Source: Apiosordaria backusii
Lineage: Eukaryota > Ascomycota > Sordariomycetes > Sordariales > Lasiosphaeriaceae
DNA: 64,000 bases
NCBI GenBank assembly: GCA_030549205.1
Contig: JAUKTV010000004.1
Coordinates: forward strand, 2,108,001-2,172,000
Direction of reading: 5' to 3'
Below are positions 21,734-32,745 of the stretch, piece after piece. The translations under genes were made by a program, and so were the position numbers. Every line of letters begins with the position of its first letter. Position 1 is the first letter of the stretch. A model generated the notes under the pieces. The model had not been told where the DNA came from and made no database searches. It worked only from the letters and a program-made list of their open reading frames with translations.

Positions 21734-22554
21734 GGTGCCCCTTTTAATAACTTTTTCATCCGTAACCAAGGGAGCAAGGCGGTGTATGTTGACGAACCTG
21801 CATCGTTGGCCTGCCTGCAAAAAAAAAATAGCGGCGGCTCTGGGTCAGGCGCGGGGAATTGAAGGCCGTTGATATACCGCAGTCACACAAGAAATAAACC
21901 GGTCGCAAGGACGGCACAGCTGCACGATGAGCTCAAGCCGTCACTCTCATGACGCAGCTTGCTTTCAGACTGAAAGGAAGAGCGAACCAGTGGATGCGAC
22001 GGTGTTTCCCCCCAGGGCCTTTTTCCCGGGACGGCAAAGCGCCGATTGGGGGCACCATTTGCAGCCTTGTGGTGGGTACTTGTGTCCCCTATTTTGTACA
22101 GAATATCCTGGTGTCGATACACCGCTATTCTGTGTAGAAGATGCCACTCAACGTGGGGTCAAGTACCAATACCTGGGGCACCCTCCATCTTGAATGACAG
22201 CGTGGAATTTGGAAGCTGACCGAGCAAGTGGTCGACGACAGCTTTCTTGCGAGATGCAATTCATTCAGACTTAAGACTCACTTTTCAACGTCAATGTAGT
22301 TTTGTTCCCATCTTTTCCAACAACGCGGTCTGTTTCTTTTTCTCCGCGACGTGACCGACTGACCCTCCCTTGTTTGCTACTTGCGCGCACCTCAACATCG
22401 ACGCTCCGGGCGCCTCAGCCTCAGACAGTCCGTGCCTGGCATGTCGTCTTCTTGACTTCCATGAATAATTAATTGATCACGCCGCCCACCTTTTCGAAGG
22501 AAATTTATCGCCATTGCCCACTCGAGCTCTTGACCGACAGATTCCAGCAGCAAA
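21734..22554. other. Divergent promoter region between PSD1 and the Usa1-like gene
   Basis: About 820 bases holding both 5' flanks. No ORF, repeat or RNA gene was recognised. Confidence 0.55.
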
Positions 22555-24933
22555 ATGGCGGACGAGCAACCCGCCCCGCAGGAGGATGCGCCCTTGGTTG
22601 TGAATCTCCAGATCCTCCAGCCAAACACCAGCTCGTTGAGCTTCCATGGGACACTGGCTACTACAACTTTGCGTCAACTGAAGACGATGGTTCGAGATGC
22701 GCTCCCATCTCAGCCAGCCGACGAGCAAATCAGGTTTATCTACCGAGGTCGTCCGTTGACGCGCGATACCGACACCTTGCTGGATGTGTTCACAGAACAG
22801 GTGGTAAGTGCGACGTTGCTAATGTCGCCGCTTCCTCGACATGGTAAACAACTGTTAACATTGTTTTTCTAGATCCGATCCAGCGGTGACCAACAATCTC
22901 TCCATATGGTGATTCGAGATCATGCCAACCATCCCTCTGGCAATACACCCCAGCTTGGAACACCGAACCGCGGCCAGAGCCCCGCGCCTGGATCCGCGAA
23001 TCCTCCTCCCGATAATCACGCACAACCACCATTTGCCCGCCAGCCACAGATTCAGTTTCACCCTCAGCATGGAATCCGTGTGACAGCGGGTGGTTTTATT
23101 CCGCCGCCACAGCCCGTGGTCCATCACCCACAGCATCCACAGCACCAAGATATGGTTCAGTGGGTTGCTCATCTTCAACGGGAGGCGTTTCAGCGGCAGG
23201 CAGTCGCACAGATGAATGCCCAAAGGCAGTTTCTTGGTTACGGTCTCCCTCTTGACGGCGGCCTACATCACGCCCAGGTCATTGGAGCAGAGCACCAGGT
23301 GCATGCCTTGACGCGCGATATGGTTGGACCGAACGGTCAACAGGTCCGGATCACTGTTCAGAACGAGGGACCCGCCATTGTGCCAGCCGCTGCCTCTGTC
23401 CCAGGTGGAACTGGCCCTACGTCCAACCCCGGAATTCACCGCCCGTTATCTGCGAACGAAATCCATAATATAGTTCATGGGGCTGACGCCGCTAGGGCCG
23501 CACAAACCATGACCGATGCAATGCATAGAAGTGCATCAGGCGCATCTTTGGCAAGCATGGCAGCTAACCTCGCCAATTCCAATGGGCCTATTCAGCCAAT
23601 CCAGCCCGGTGTCACTACGCCTCTTTATCCCGGTGTTTCCAGACATGCCAGTCGTTCTGCGACCCCAGATCCCTTTGCCAGGCATGCTGGCTATGGTATC
23701 CCACAACTGCAGCGGCCAACACAACCCCAGGCACAACCTCAGACACAACCCCAAGGACCGCAGCAAGGACAATCCCAAACTCGGGCCTTGGACGATCTTG
23801 AGGTCCATATCCTGTACGACCAAGCTGGTCCTCGTGCACTGTTGGTAAGCAGCCCTCTGGAAGTGTACACCTCCCGGCCTCCAAATACTTTGCCTGCAAG
23901 GCCACAACAGCTTGTGTACCCGCCCATGGCTTTTGGCGCCCCTCCGATGGCAGGTGTGCCGGGTCCTTTTTTCTACCAGCCTCCGTTATATCCCCAACCA
24001 TTTGTGTTACCGCCGGCTTTCCAACCAAATCCAATGCCATTTGCTTTCCAGCAGCCACAACCAGGACAGGTGCCAGCAGCCTACCAACCCCAGCCAGACG
24101 TGACAGCTCAGGTACAGCCACAGCAAGGGCAGGCTCAAGCAGGTTTCCAGCCACATCCTGTGGACGGCCTTCGACACCGGGCTCACCAAGGCCAAGTGGC
24201 ACCTCCGGGCAACCCTCCTGTTGCCGGACCTCCTCAGTTAGGACATCATGGCAATCCTGGTGGATGGGTGGTGGCAGCCTGGCCCACGCTGTGGCTTCTT
24301 ATTCGCCTGGCCGCCTTCGCCTTTTGGTTCTCCTATAGCAACCCGTCATGGGAACGGTGGCTGTCGTTGGGGATTGCCTCCCTCATTCTCCTGGCGTTTC
24401 ATACCGGTATCTTGAACACCTTGATCAACGAAGTATTTCAACCAATCCGGGAGCATATCGAGAACCTGATGCGAAATCCTGAAGCTCAGAATCAACAGGG
24501 ACCGGTACAGAATGCACCAGTTGGAGCAGGTCAGGATGGTAACCCCAATCCCAACCCTGTGGAGACTGCGCGGCGGTTAGTAGCGCAGAGGAGAAATGCC
24601 AATGGAAATTGGCTACGAGACCAGGCTAGGTGGTTAGAGAGAGCTGGTATCTTGCTTCTGGCCAGTCTGGCGCCGGGAGTCACGGAGAGACGCATTCAGC
24701 TACTAGAGTTGGGAGCGAGAGCGGAGAGGTTGGCTGCTGAGGCGGCTGCTGAGCGGGAGAGGGCAGCTGCCCAAGCGGCGCAAGAGGCGCAAGAAGACGG
24801 AACAGCTCAAGAGGCACAGACAGAGGGACAACCACCAAGACAGGAAGATGGGGCGGGTCATGACCAACAGGGTGAACATCAGCCTGAGCACCCGGTGCAA
24901 GTTCAGCCCCAGGCTCCTTGGGTGGAGGTTTAG
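22555..24933 (+). CDS. Herp/Usa1-like ubiquitin-like-domain membrane protein (ERAD scaffold)
   Basis: Two exons, 22555-22803 and 22873-24933; 769 aa; intron GTAAGT...TAG. Residues ~14-96 are a ubiquitin-like domain (VVNLQILQPN, TLRQLKTMVRDAL, IRFIYRGRPLTRDTDTLLDVF, QSLHMVIRDH). A long Pro/Gln/His-rich disordered region follows. A hydrophobic hairpin lies at about residues 553-598 (WPTLWLLIRLAAFAFWFSY, a short SNPSWERW loop, LSLGIASLILLAFHTGIL), then an amphipathic Ala/Glu-rich tail. An N-terminal Ubl plus a C-terminal membrane hairpin is the layout of mammalian Herp and yeast Usa1, which bridge the Hrd1 ligase and Der1 in ER-associated degradation. The Hrd1 gene itself lies 18 kb away. Dsc3-type Ubl proteins are the main alternative but are much shorter. 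Confidence 0.85.
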
Positions 24934-25670
24934 GAGCTTGAAGGGCAAGCGGCCAGCGAGGTTGCTTGGTATCGGCATGCTTTTCAGGAGCGTTGGTTTT
25001 CTTGCCAACAGCAGCGGCTTATGGTTGGAAGAGCATCTTATCTTTGGCTATGGCCACCCTTGGCAGCAACAGCGCTGTTCTGTGCTAGAGCCTTCCTTTT
25101 CTTTTGATGGTCTCTGATGTCGCCGACATCTCATCCAGCTTAGCAAACATTGGAGCTACTCATGTGAGCGTGTATGTATTTGATTCGTTTTTTTGATATC
25201 GTGTATGATTCTTGACCTCACCAGTGATGTAAAATAATTAGTCTGAAATGCAAGATGCTCTGTCAAGACTCCGCGAGCCAAGCCAGCAAGAAGATATCAA
25301 ATAGCTTGATGTCTATCTCTTCATGTTTGCCAGCTGAGAAGCGAGACACCTTGGCATGTTGACATCATACTTATCGCCGAGGTTAGTCTCCCCAAGAGCG
25401 GGAGAGCTAGCTTGAAAGGGCGGGGTGCTGGACCGAGGCCGAGGCACGGCTGGGGGTTCCCCGCAAATTCCACGATCCAAACCCCCTGAGCTAAGCTCCA
25501 CCACCCCCGGGAAAGGGAACCGAACCGGATCGGCGGTATCGATAGCGGGTACATACCTTGAGGGCTGGGAATTATAACATCCTCCCTTTGTCCCAATTCC
25601 ACTTCTCAGTTTCTGGTTCTCATCTTTCACCTTTGTAGTAATAACCTTGTCTCCTCCAAACACCGACACA
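24934..25670. other. Intergenic region upstream of the SDR gene
   Basis: 3' flank of the Usa1-like gene and promoter of the SDR. A TATA-like TTATAAC lies near 25572-25578, about 95 bases before the ATG. Nothing else seen. Confidence 0.5.
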
Positions 25671-26577
25671 ATGGCCGAAGCTCAGCTCGAGGACTTCTCT
25701 TCCCTCTTCTCCCTTAAGGGGAAAGTCGCCGTCGTCACCGGCGGCTCCCGTGGTTTGGGTTTGAGCGCCGCCTCTGCGTATGTTCCCCTCCTCTCTGTTC
25801 TCTCATCACCACAACTAACACAGCCCCTCTAGCCTCCTCCAATCCGGCGCCTCGTTGGTCTTCATCTCTTCGCGCAAAGCCTCCGCCTGCGAATCCGCCG
25901 TCGCAACCCTCAACGCCCTCCCAGGCCTCTCCCCCGGCGCCAAAGCTATCTCTGTTCCCGCCGACTGCGCCACCCAAGCCGGTGTCACATCCCTGGTTGA
26001 GCAAGTAAAGAAGTACACCGACCACGTCGACATCCTCCTCGCCAACGCCGGCGCCACATGGGGGGAGTACATCGACACCCACTCCGACGCCGCCTTCGCC
26101 AAGGTCATGGACCTCAACGTCAAGGGTGTGTTCAACCTCATTCGTGACTTCGTCCCCCTTCTCAGCAAGCAAGCGAGCGTTGAGCAGCCGTCAAAGGTGA
26201 TCATCACTGCGTCTGTGGCTGGCTTGGGGATTGGCACCTTGGGCAAGCAAGGGACGTATGGGTATAGCGCTTCCAAGGCGGCCGTTATCCACCTGGGGAG
26301 GAACTTGGCCGTGGAGTTGGGCCCGAGGCATATCAGCGTTAACAGCATTTGCCCTGGGTTCTTCCCCAGCAAGATGAGCAACGGGTTGTTGGAGATGAGC
26401 GGTGGGCAGGAGGCGTTTGCGAATGCGAACCCCATGAAGAGGCTGGGGAGGCCGGAGGATATCGCGGGTGCGATTGTTTACCTGTGCAGTCGGGCGAGTA
26501 ACCATGTGAACGGGGCGGATTTCGCTATTGATGGGGGAGCTATGTGGGCAAGGGGCCAGTTGGATACCAAGCTTTGA
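25671..26577 (+). CDS. Short-chain dehydrogenase/reductase (classical SDR)
   Basis: Two exons, 25671-25777 and 25833-26577; 283 aa; intron GTATGT...TAG. The Rossmann motif TGGSRGLG is at residues ~24-31, NAGA at about 130, the catalytic Ser in IITASVAG, YxxxK as YSASK, and the loop CPGFFPSKMSNG after it. The C-terminal FAIDGGAMW is typical of classical SDRs of the 3-oxoacyl-ACP reductase/gluconate dehydrogenase type. NAD(P)H-dependent carbonyl or alcohol oxidoreduction is expected; the substrate cannot be told from sequence. No targeting signal is seen: the C-terminus ends DTKL, which does not fit PTS1 well. The gene is convergent with the methyltransferase that ends at 26658, only 80 bases away. 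Confidence 0.95.
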
Positions 26578-26657
26578 GGAGTACACTTCATGAGTTGACT
26601 ATCTACAATACATTTTAAGCATGTTTATTTATTTATTTCAAATCTGGATACATCATA

Positions 26658-28042
26658 CTAAGAAGTATCCGCTTTGATAACTGGTTTCCTCGCAACCCAC
26701 GTACTAGCTCTATACACAGTTTGCAACATCGACTCCGTGTCATGAATATACGGTGCCTCAATCCCCGTCTCCCTCGACTCAACCTGAAACCCAACCTTTG
26801 TCACCAACTCCATCACCTCCTCATCCGTCAACTCAAAATTCCCCGGCTCCGCAATCCCCGTCATATCATTATCCCCACCACCACCACCCCCATCCCCCTT
26901 CAGATGCCCCCCATTCTCACTCCTATTCGGCATCTGCCCCTCAAAATGCCACAGCAGCGGCCCAAAATTGACCAGCACCCCTCCCGGCTTCAAACACCCA
27001 TATATCACATCCAAATACCTAATCAAATTCGGCGCCGTATCAAGGAAAAAGACCGCCGCCACCACATCAAACCTCCCCGCGTTTTCCTCTTTCGCATATT
27101 CACACAAGAAGTCCGCAGCAGTCATGCTCATCTCCCCCACCACCCCCTTCTCCTGCTCCCTTATCGTCTCCGTCATGCAGTGCACGTCAGGCACCCTATA
27201 CCCCCTAAACTGATCCGCCCTCGTCCGATGGTTCGAAAACCCGTGCACCCACGGGTAGACGGTATACTGCCCCGCCCTCTCGCAGCAATTGAGAATATAC
27301 GATGACGCAAGCAGCTGATGATACGAGATCTCGTTCCCCTCCGCGACGCACCCCCTCAAAAAAAGCTCAAACACCAACCTCCCCAGTCCAGCCCCGGGGA
27401 CCAGCACCTGTAATCTCTCCCCCCCTCCTCCTTCATCAGCAGCTAGTCTCTTCTGCTCCTCTTCCACAACCCGCAAAACATTCCCAAAGCAGACATCCCT
27501 CTCCCTCTTCCCCTCGGCAGACCAGTCCCGGTAGAACTGGCGAAGCGTGCTCCGCGCCTTGTCTACATCCCCATTTTTTGCGCAACCTTGCCACTCATCC
27601 GGGATTTTCAACCCCTTCCCATCTCTGGACTTGTCGTCTGGGACGCCAAGACCAAAGTTGGCGAGGGCGGCTTTGAAGATAGCTCGGGAGAGCTCGGCGT
27701 TGGAGTCTATGCAGTCGTCCACCTTGTTTAGCGTGTCCAGGTAGTTGAAGGGCGGGGAGGACAGCAGCCGGAGGTGGGCTTGGGGGAGGCTGTAAAATGA
27801 CTGCCGGCGGAGGTGGGTGGTTTGGAAGTGGGCTACTCTTGGGTATTGTCTTTTTTTTTTGAACAACAAAAATGTTAGTTTTGATGTTGATGTTGGTGTT
27901 GTGAGGTGTTGTGAGGTGAGAAGGTGAAACTTAACTGGAAGGAATCAGCAGCGCAGTATATGACTCGGAGCTCATCGACGTCGATGGGGGCGTCGCCCGT
28001 GTTTTCGACGCCCTTCCATGTTGTGTCCTCCTCCTCCTCCAT
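26658..28042 (-). CDS. Carnosine N-methyltransferase-like SAM methyltransferase (N2227 family)
   Basis: Two exons on the minus strand, 27936-28042 and 26658-27849; 432 aa. The N-terminus is acidic (MEEEEDTTW). The family core is FQQYPRVAHF...HLRRQSFYSLP, FYRDWSAEGKRERD, then the SAM site VLVPGAGLGRLVFEL, GNEISYHQLLASSYILN, TAADFLCEYAK, FDVVAAVFFLDTAPNLIRYLD and VNFGPLLWHFE. These match the CARNMT1 (UPF0586/N2227) family, whose animal and yeast (YNL092W) members methylate the histidine ring of carnosine to anserine. In fungi the natural substrate may be another His peptide or protein. A Gly/Asp-rich insert (GDGGGGGGDND) near residue 360 is unusual. The exon junction falls within FQQYP and is supported by restoration of this conserved run. 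Confidence 0.93.
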
Positions 28043-28399
28043 TTTGGAGAATTTATTTTCGAACGTATCTTTTTACAATGAGATCTTTGAGTAATTGTAA
28101 ACTTGAAAAACAAAAACAGCAGTGGTGAGATCAACTCAGTGAACTGACTGAGTGGATTTGGTCCCCTTCGTTCAAGTCTCGGCGCTGCTATCGGCCGTGA
28201 CGGCCGCTGCTGCTTGCTGACCAAGATAATCCGTCAAAAACTCCGCTTTTCCCGAGACGACAGCTGGGTGAGAAAAGAAAAAGAAGATTGAACATATCAT
28301 ACAATACAAAGTCTAGCCAAAAAACACTCCGGCGTCTAGCATGTCCTACACAAACCTTTTGAGAAATTTGCACAAGCACCGATTGAGTCTGTAGTGGGA

Positions 28400-28414
28400 C
28401 CCTAACCCTAACCC
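28400..28414 (+). repeat. Interstitial telomere-like repeat (CCCTAA)2.5
   Basis: Exact CCCTAACCCTAACCC. Such short telobox-like tracts bind TTAGGG-binding (Myb/Tbf1-type) proteins in yeasts and are found near genes of the translation apparatus. Here the tract lies about 190 bases beyond the 3' end of tRNA-Arg and 360 bases upstream of the methyltransferase start. Confidence 0.7.
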
Positions 28415-28599
28415 GTTATGCCCGTTCTTGCATGAAAACAATGGTACTGGCCGTCTCGATAACTTCAAAAGTTCCGAACAATAACAAAAGTTTCACGTCC
28501 CCTTTGTTACCTTGATGAGGATAAAGATGTCTGTTTGTCTTCATCGAACAAAAATGTGGTGGATAGATACCCTTTCTAGCTCAGGAAGGGCTGGAGACA

Positions 28600-28607
28600 A
28601 GAAAAAA
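28600..28607 (-). terminator. RNA polymerase III T-run terminator of tRNA-Arg
   Basis: On the minus strand the tRNA end is followed at once by TTTTTTC. Confidence 0.8.
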
Positions 28608-28693
28608 CGATCCGCCCAGGGGTCGAACCTGGAACCTCCTGATATCTTGATATGAAATCGTAGTCAGACGCGCTGCCATTACGCCAGCGGACC
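28608..28693 (-). tRNA. tRNA-Arg (anticodon ACG), with 14-nt intron
   Basis: Minus strand. Acceptor stem GGTCCGC pairs with GCGGATC plus discriminator G. The D arm is GGCGTAATGGC-type, the anticodon stem TCTGA pairs with TCAGG, and the anticodon loop CTACGA reads ACG. The T arm is CCAGG-TTCGACC-CCTGG. A 14-nt intron, TTTCATATCAAGAT (28644-28657), lies one base 3' of the anticodon, the standard position. Removing it gives a 72-nt body. A T6 tract just after the 3' end is the RNA polymerase III terminator. Decodes CGN (CGU, CGC and CGA after A-to-I editing at position 34). Confidence 0.92.
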
Positions 28694-29430
28694 TTGTAAT
28701 TGGATAATGTTGCGGAACGAAACCGGCATACAAGAGAGGAGCCCGGGCAGCCCTCAATTTTGGATCTTGCTGGGCTGATTCCAAAGAGGAAGAACACCCA
28801 GGCGTTCGGTTGTTCATGTGGGCAATTGTCAAATGATGGAAAGAATCAAGTCAAGATCTACACAAAGAGACCGTATGACTGTGTCCAAAGGTACACCTAG
28901 TGTAAGTGTTGAGTGTCATTCGAAGTAAGATGATATCTCAGATGAGATCGAGACATTCGATGTCAGCCATCTACCAACCATCCACTGGTGCCAAGCGACA
29001 CCCAAGACAGCAGTCAGCGATTGCCGAGTCTAGGCAGAGCTTGAGCCTCACCTTATATGATGTCTGAAGGTGAAGGGTGACCATTGAGGACTTGCGTGAG
29101 AAACGGTCGGTTTGATGGTAAACTGCTGGTCTCCTTTGAAGTGGGTGAGGTTCGTTGCCAGAGAAGAAAGTCAGTTCCTTATTGAGTGCTGCATGGTGGG
29201 GCCAACAGCTGTGGAAGGAGTGACAAAGTGGACGTGCGCCTGAACGCCCAAAAATGCAGCAGCCAAACATGAATGGGAAGGAGTACCACGCCCTATGACA
29301 TCCCAATCCCACGAAAATGGAAGGAACACCTCCGCGAGGCAGAGGAAGGTGCAAATGGAGGAAAATCGATATCCAGAACTCAAAAATAATAATCATCAAC
29401 ACCTCAGGAGGGGGCTGATGACGTAATCAA
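28694..29430. other. Spacer between the two tRNA genes
   Basis: No ORF or RNA gene recognised. A T5 run on the minus strand near 29382-29386 may terminate tRNA-Glu transcription. Confidence 0.5.
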
Positions 29431-29502
29431 CTCCGGTACGGGGAATCGAACCCCGAGCTTCGCGGTGAAAACGCGATATGTTAACCGTTACACTATACCG
29501 GA
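29431..29502 (-). tRNA. tRNA-Glu (anticodon TTC)
   Basis: Minus strand, 72 nt, no intron. It starts TCCGGTATAGTGTAACGG, the characteristic eukaryotic tRNA-Glu 5' half. The anticodon stem is CGCG/CGCG with loop TTTTCAC (anticodon TTC). The T arm CGGGG-TTCGATT-CCCCG follows, and the acceptor 3' strand TACCGGA plus G pairs with the 5' strand. Decodes GAA. Confidence 0.97.
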
Positions 29503-30291
29503 TAATACGATATGTATTGCTTGTTGTGGTAATAGGAACAGTGGTCGGGTATATGGTCATCGAGCACAGCAATATTGATTCTCGTCTTGCTCTCATTCGA
29601 GGGTCCAAAAGCTTGCGATTGCAATAGAATCAGAGTTCCCATTGCAGTGTGGGGTTTCAAGCTGTCAAAAGATGGTCGAGGCAGGAGCGCCACGTTCCTC
29701 ATTGTTTAGGAAGGCGGCACCAGTGCTGCCCACGTTTTTTTTAAGCCGCCTGTGTGGGGTGGAAGCTGAGGTTTGCGGCAACGGTGGAAAGAGCATGGCT
29801 TCTCACCTCATGCATGCAGCCAGCTGTCTCATGAATCAAACACCAAATACATCAATCATGACCAGCTTTGTGGGTTCTTGCTCAACCGCATGGCATGTTC
29901 GCTTCTTCAATCCAAGATTCAATTATTTTCAATGGCGAGTTTCCCAGATTGACTTGCTCCTCCCTATCCGTCGTCCAGGCACAGGATGGACCATGGCTCC
30001 CGACGAAGGACCGCGATGATGGAACGCTCGCGCATCGCGGGGCAACTCTCGCAGTTTTGCGCATTTCTCACACGAACCCACGTGATACCGGATGAGCTTC
30101 ATGCAGTGAAGCAGCACGAGGCACAAAACAGCCCGTGCGAGTCCAACCCCAACCGCACTAGCGGGTTTTGGACGAACCCCCGGCTCCCAAATTTTCTAAC
30201 TTGTGCAGTTCGAACTCTTCAACGTCCAGTTGATCCCACCTCTCCGCTCTTCCGGTCCCTCTGTTTCGTGAGCGATTCCCAGATTGTCACC
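29503..30291. other. Intergenic region upstream of mitochondrial EF-Tu
   Basis: Holds the 5' flank of tRNA-Glu and the promoter/5' UTR of the EF-Tu gene. The in-frame open stretch before 30292 carries no conserved sequence. Nothing else seen. Confidence 0.55.
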
Positions 30292-31747
30292 ATGCCTGCC
30301 CTTCTCAGAACCATTGCCCCCTTCCTGAGGGCGGCTACCCTCAGACAGTCTGCGACTCCCCTGGTATCGCTCCAGCGCCAGACCCGGACTCCCATCCTCA
30401 ACTTTGCCCGGTCGTACGCTGTTTTTGAGCGCACCAAGCCCCACGTTAACATTGGTGCGTCAATACTTTTGAGGGAACCCCTCCACGATATCCTAAACCT
30501 GAAATAATAGCTAACAGCTCATTCTAGGCACAATTGGTCACGTCGATCATGGAAAGGTCCGCAAATTTCCGGGAATGCGCCCAGCTTGCGCCTCCAACTA
30601 ACCGAACTCCCAGACTACCCTTTCTGCCGCCATCACCAAGAGGCAAGCCGAGAAGGGCTTGGCCAACTTCCTCGAATATGGCTCCATCGACAAGGCCCCC
30701 GAAGAGCGCAAGCGTGGTATCACCATTTCCACTTCCCACATCGAGTACTCGACCGAGAACCGCCACTACTCCCACGTCGACTGCCCTGGTCACGCTGATT
30801 ACATCAAGAACATGATTACTGGTGCCGCCTCCATGGATGGTGCTATCATTGTCGTCGCTGCTTCCGATGGTCAGATGCCCCAGACCCGTGAGCATTTGCT
30901 CCTCGCCCGCCAGATGGGTATTCAGAGAATCGTTGTTTTCGTCAACAAGGTCGATGCTCTTGAGGACGCTGAGATGTTGGAGCTCGTCGAGATGGAGATG
31001 CGTGAGCTTCTCACCTCCTACGGTTTCGACGGTGACAACACCCCCGTCGTTCTCGGCTCCGCTCTCTGCGCCATGGAGGGCAAGCGCCCTGAGATTGGTG
31101 AGTCCAAGATCGATGAGCTCATGAAGGCCGTCGATGAGTGGATCCCTACTCCCGAGCGTGACACCGAGAAGCCTTTCCTCATGCCCATTGAGGATGTCTT
31201 CTCCATTGCCGGCCGTGGTACCGTCGTCTCGGGCCGTGTTGAGCGTGGTACCCTGAAGAGGGATGCCGATATTGAGCTCATTGGCAAGTCCAACGAGATC
31301 ATCAAGACCAAGGTCACCGATATCGAGACCTTCAAGAAGTCCTGCGAAGAGTCCCGCGCTGGTGACAACTCCGGTCTCTTGCTCCGTGGTGTCCGTCGTG
31401 AGGACATCAAGCGTGGTATGGTCGTTGCCAGGCCCGGCACCGTCACTGCCCACAAGAAGTTCCTTCTCTCCCTCTACGTCCTCTCCAAGGAGGAAGGTGG
31501 TCGCCACTCTCCCTTCGGTGAGAAGTATCGCCCCCAGATGTACATTCGTTCCGCCGACGAATCCGTCACCCTCATGTTCCCCGAGGGCACCGAGGATCCC
31601 TCCAGCAAGATGGTCATGCCCGGTGACAACGTCGAGATGATGGCCGAGCTCTACAACCCCGTTGCCGTCGAGGCCGGTATGCGCATCACCATCAGAGAAG
31701 GCGGCCGGACTGTTGCCACTGGTCTCGTGACCCAGATCCTCGAGTAA
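30292..31747 (+). CDS. TUF1: Elongation factor Tu, mitochondrial
   Basis: Three exons, 30292-30454, 30528-30556 and 30614-31747; 441 aa. Residues 1-~45 are an Arg/Ser/Thr-rich presequence (MPALLRTIAPFLRAATLRQS). The mature GTPase begins [22 protein letters not shown]. Exon 2 is only 29 nt and with its flanking base encodes exactly [10 protein letters not shown], the G1/P-loop. Further motifs: RGIT (switch I), DCPGHADY (G3), NKVD (G4), GSALCA (G5), then beta-barrel domains 2 and 3 (FSIAGRGTVVSGRVERG, PGDNVEM). It delivers aminoacyl-tRNA to the mitochondrial ribosome. Intron 2 uses a weak donor, GTCCGC, but a good branch site (CAACTAAC) and CAG acceptor; its retention brings an in-frame TAA, so splicing is required. 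Confidence 0.97.
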
Positions 31748-32745
31748 ACTCTTTGAGATATAATAATGAAATAAAATAAAAATGTCAAAGAACAACAACT
31801 CACGACCAGGGCCAAAACGGAAGGGGACTCGGTTTTGTGTGGATAAGGAAGGGGGCGGGGGCGCTTTGGAGTTGAAAAAACGACTTTGTACACTGTATAT
31901 CATGATGTGTTTAAGAAAGAAAGCGCCAGTTTGGAAGCTGCGCCCTGGGGTTTCTTGTGCATTACCCCTGGGGCTCGGCTGATTCTCCCCTCTTCTGCTT
32001 CTGTTGTTGTCTTAAAATCCTGTAATATATAGAACGATATCTAAAAGGCAATGATGGAGACTGATGAAGAATATATGAGCATAGACACATACGTTGAGGA
32101 GCCATTGGGGTCAGTCATCCTTGTTTGCGTGTTTGATAGTCTCGTGGGCGTTGGACGCTATCACATGCAATCAACAAGCACTTTGGTAAGGATATGGAGG
32201 AATAATGATGTTGGTTGATGAGAGCGCCTTGGGATTCCATTGATTGTCCATGTGTGAGATATCCCGTAAGAGAGTAACCATGCCCATTCTCTCATCATTT
32301 AAGCAAATGTCGATTATATTCGCTGGGCACGCGCGAACAAACAACAAGCAAGCACCTTCAGTTTCGCAACTTGGATCATTTCAGTTGCTCTTCAGCAAAG
32401 CACAAAAAGATGCTTTAAAAAGGGAAACCCGTTATAACTCCCACTTTGTTGGCCCTTGTCCCAAATAATGAGTTGAAAAGAATCCCAACGCTGCCTTGTT
32501 GATTTCGGAATCGGTTGTTGTTTCCTTCCCCCGTAATTCCGTAAAGTGGTCGTCAATCACAAAAGTTGTCCCTCTTCTTGTTCCTTTCCCAACCGGCGAG
32601 GTCATTTTAGTGGTATCCGTTTATCCCCCGCCCATGGTTTCCCAAAATTCCGTTGTCCGTCCCATCCTCCCCGCCGTCATCAAACCACAGCCCAGAAAGC
32701 CGTGGCTGTCAAACCTCCATGTCTCCCGACATTAGAGTGGGTGAT
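31748..32745. other. Convergent 3' region of TUF1 and RPS29
   Basis: Holds the 3' UTRs of both genes. Open frames here are short and overlapping. No additional gene seen. Confidence 0.55.

Larger units (their letters stand above)
28043..28607. other. Intergenic region with a telomere-like repeat
   Basis: 5' flank of the methyltransferase gene and 3' flank of tRNA-Arg. Contains CCCTAACCCTAACCC at 28400-28414. No gene seen. Confidence 0.55.

Noticed and set aside
30524..31903. 459-codon minus-strand frame antisense to mitochondrial EF-Tu
   Set aside because: Shadow of the strongly codon-biased EF-Tu gene; Gly/Leu/Asp-rich with no domain.
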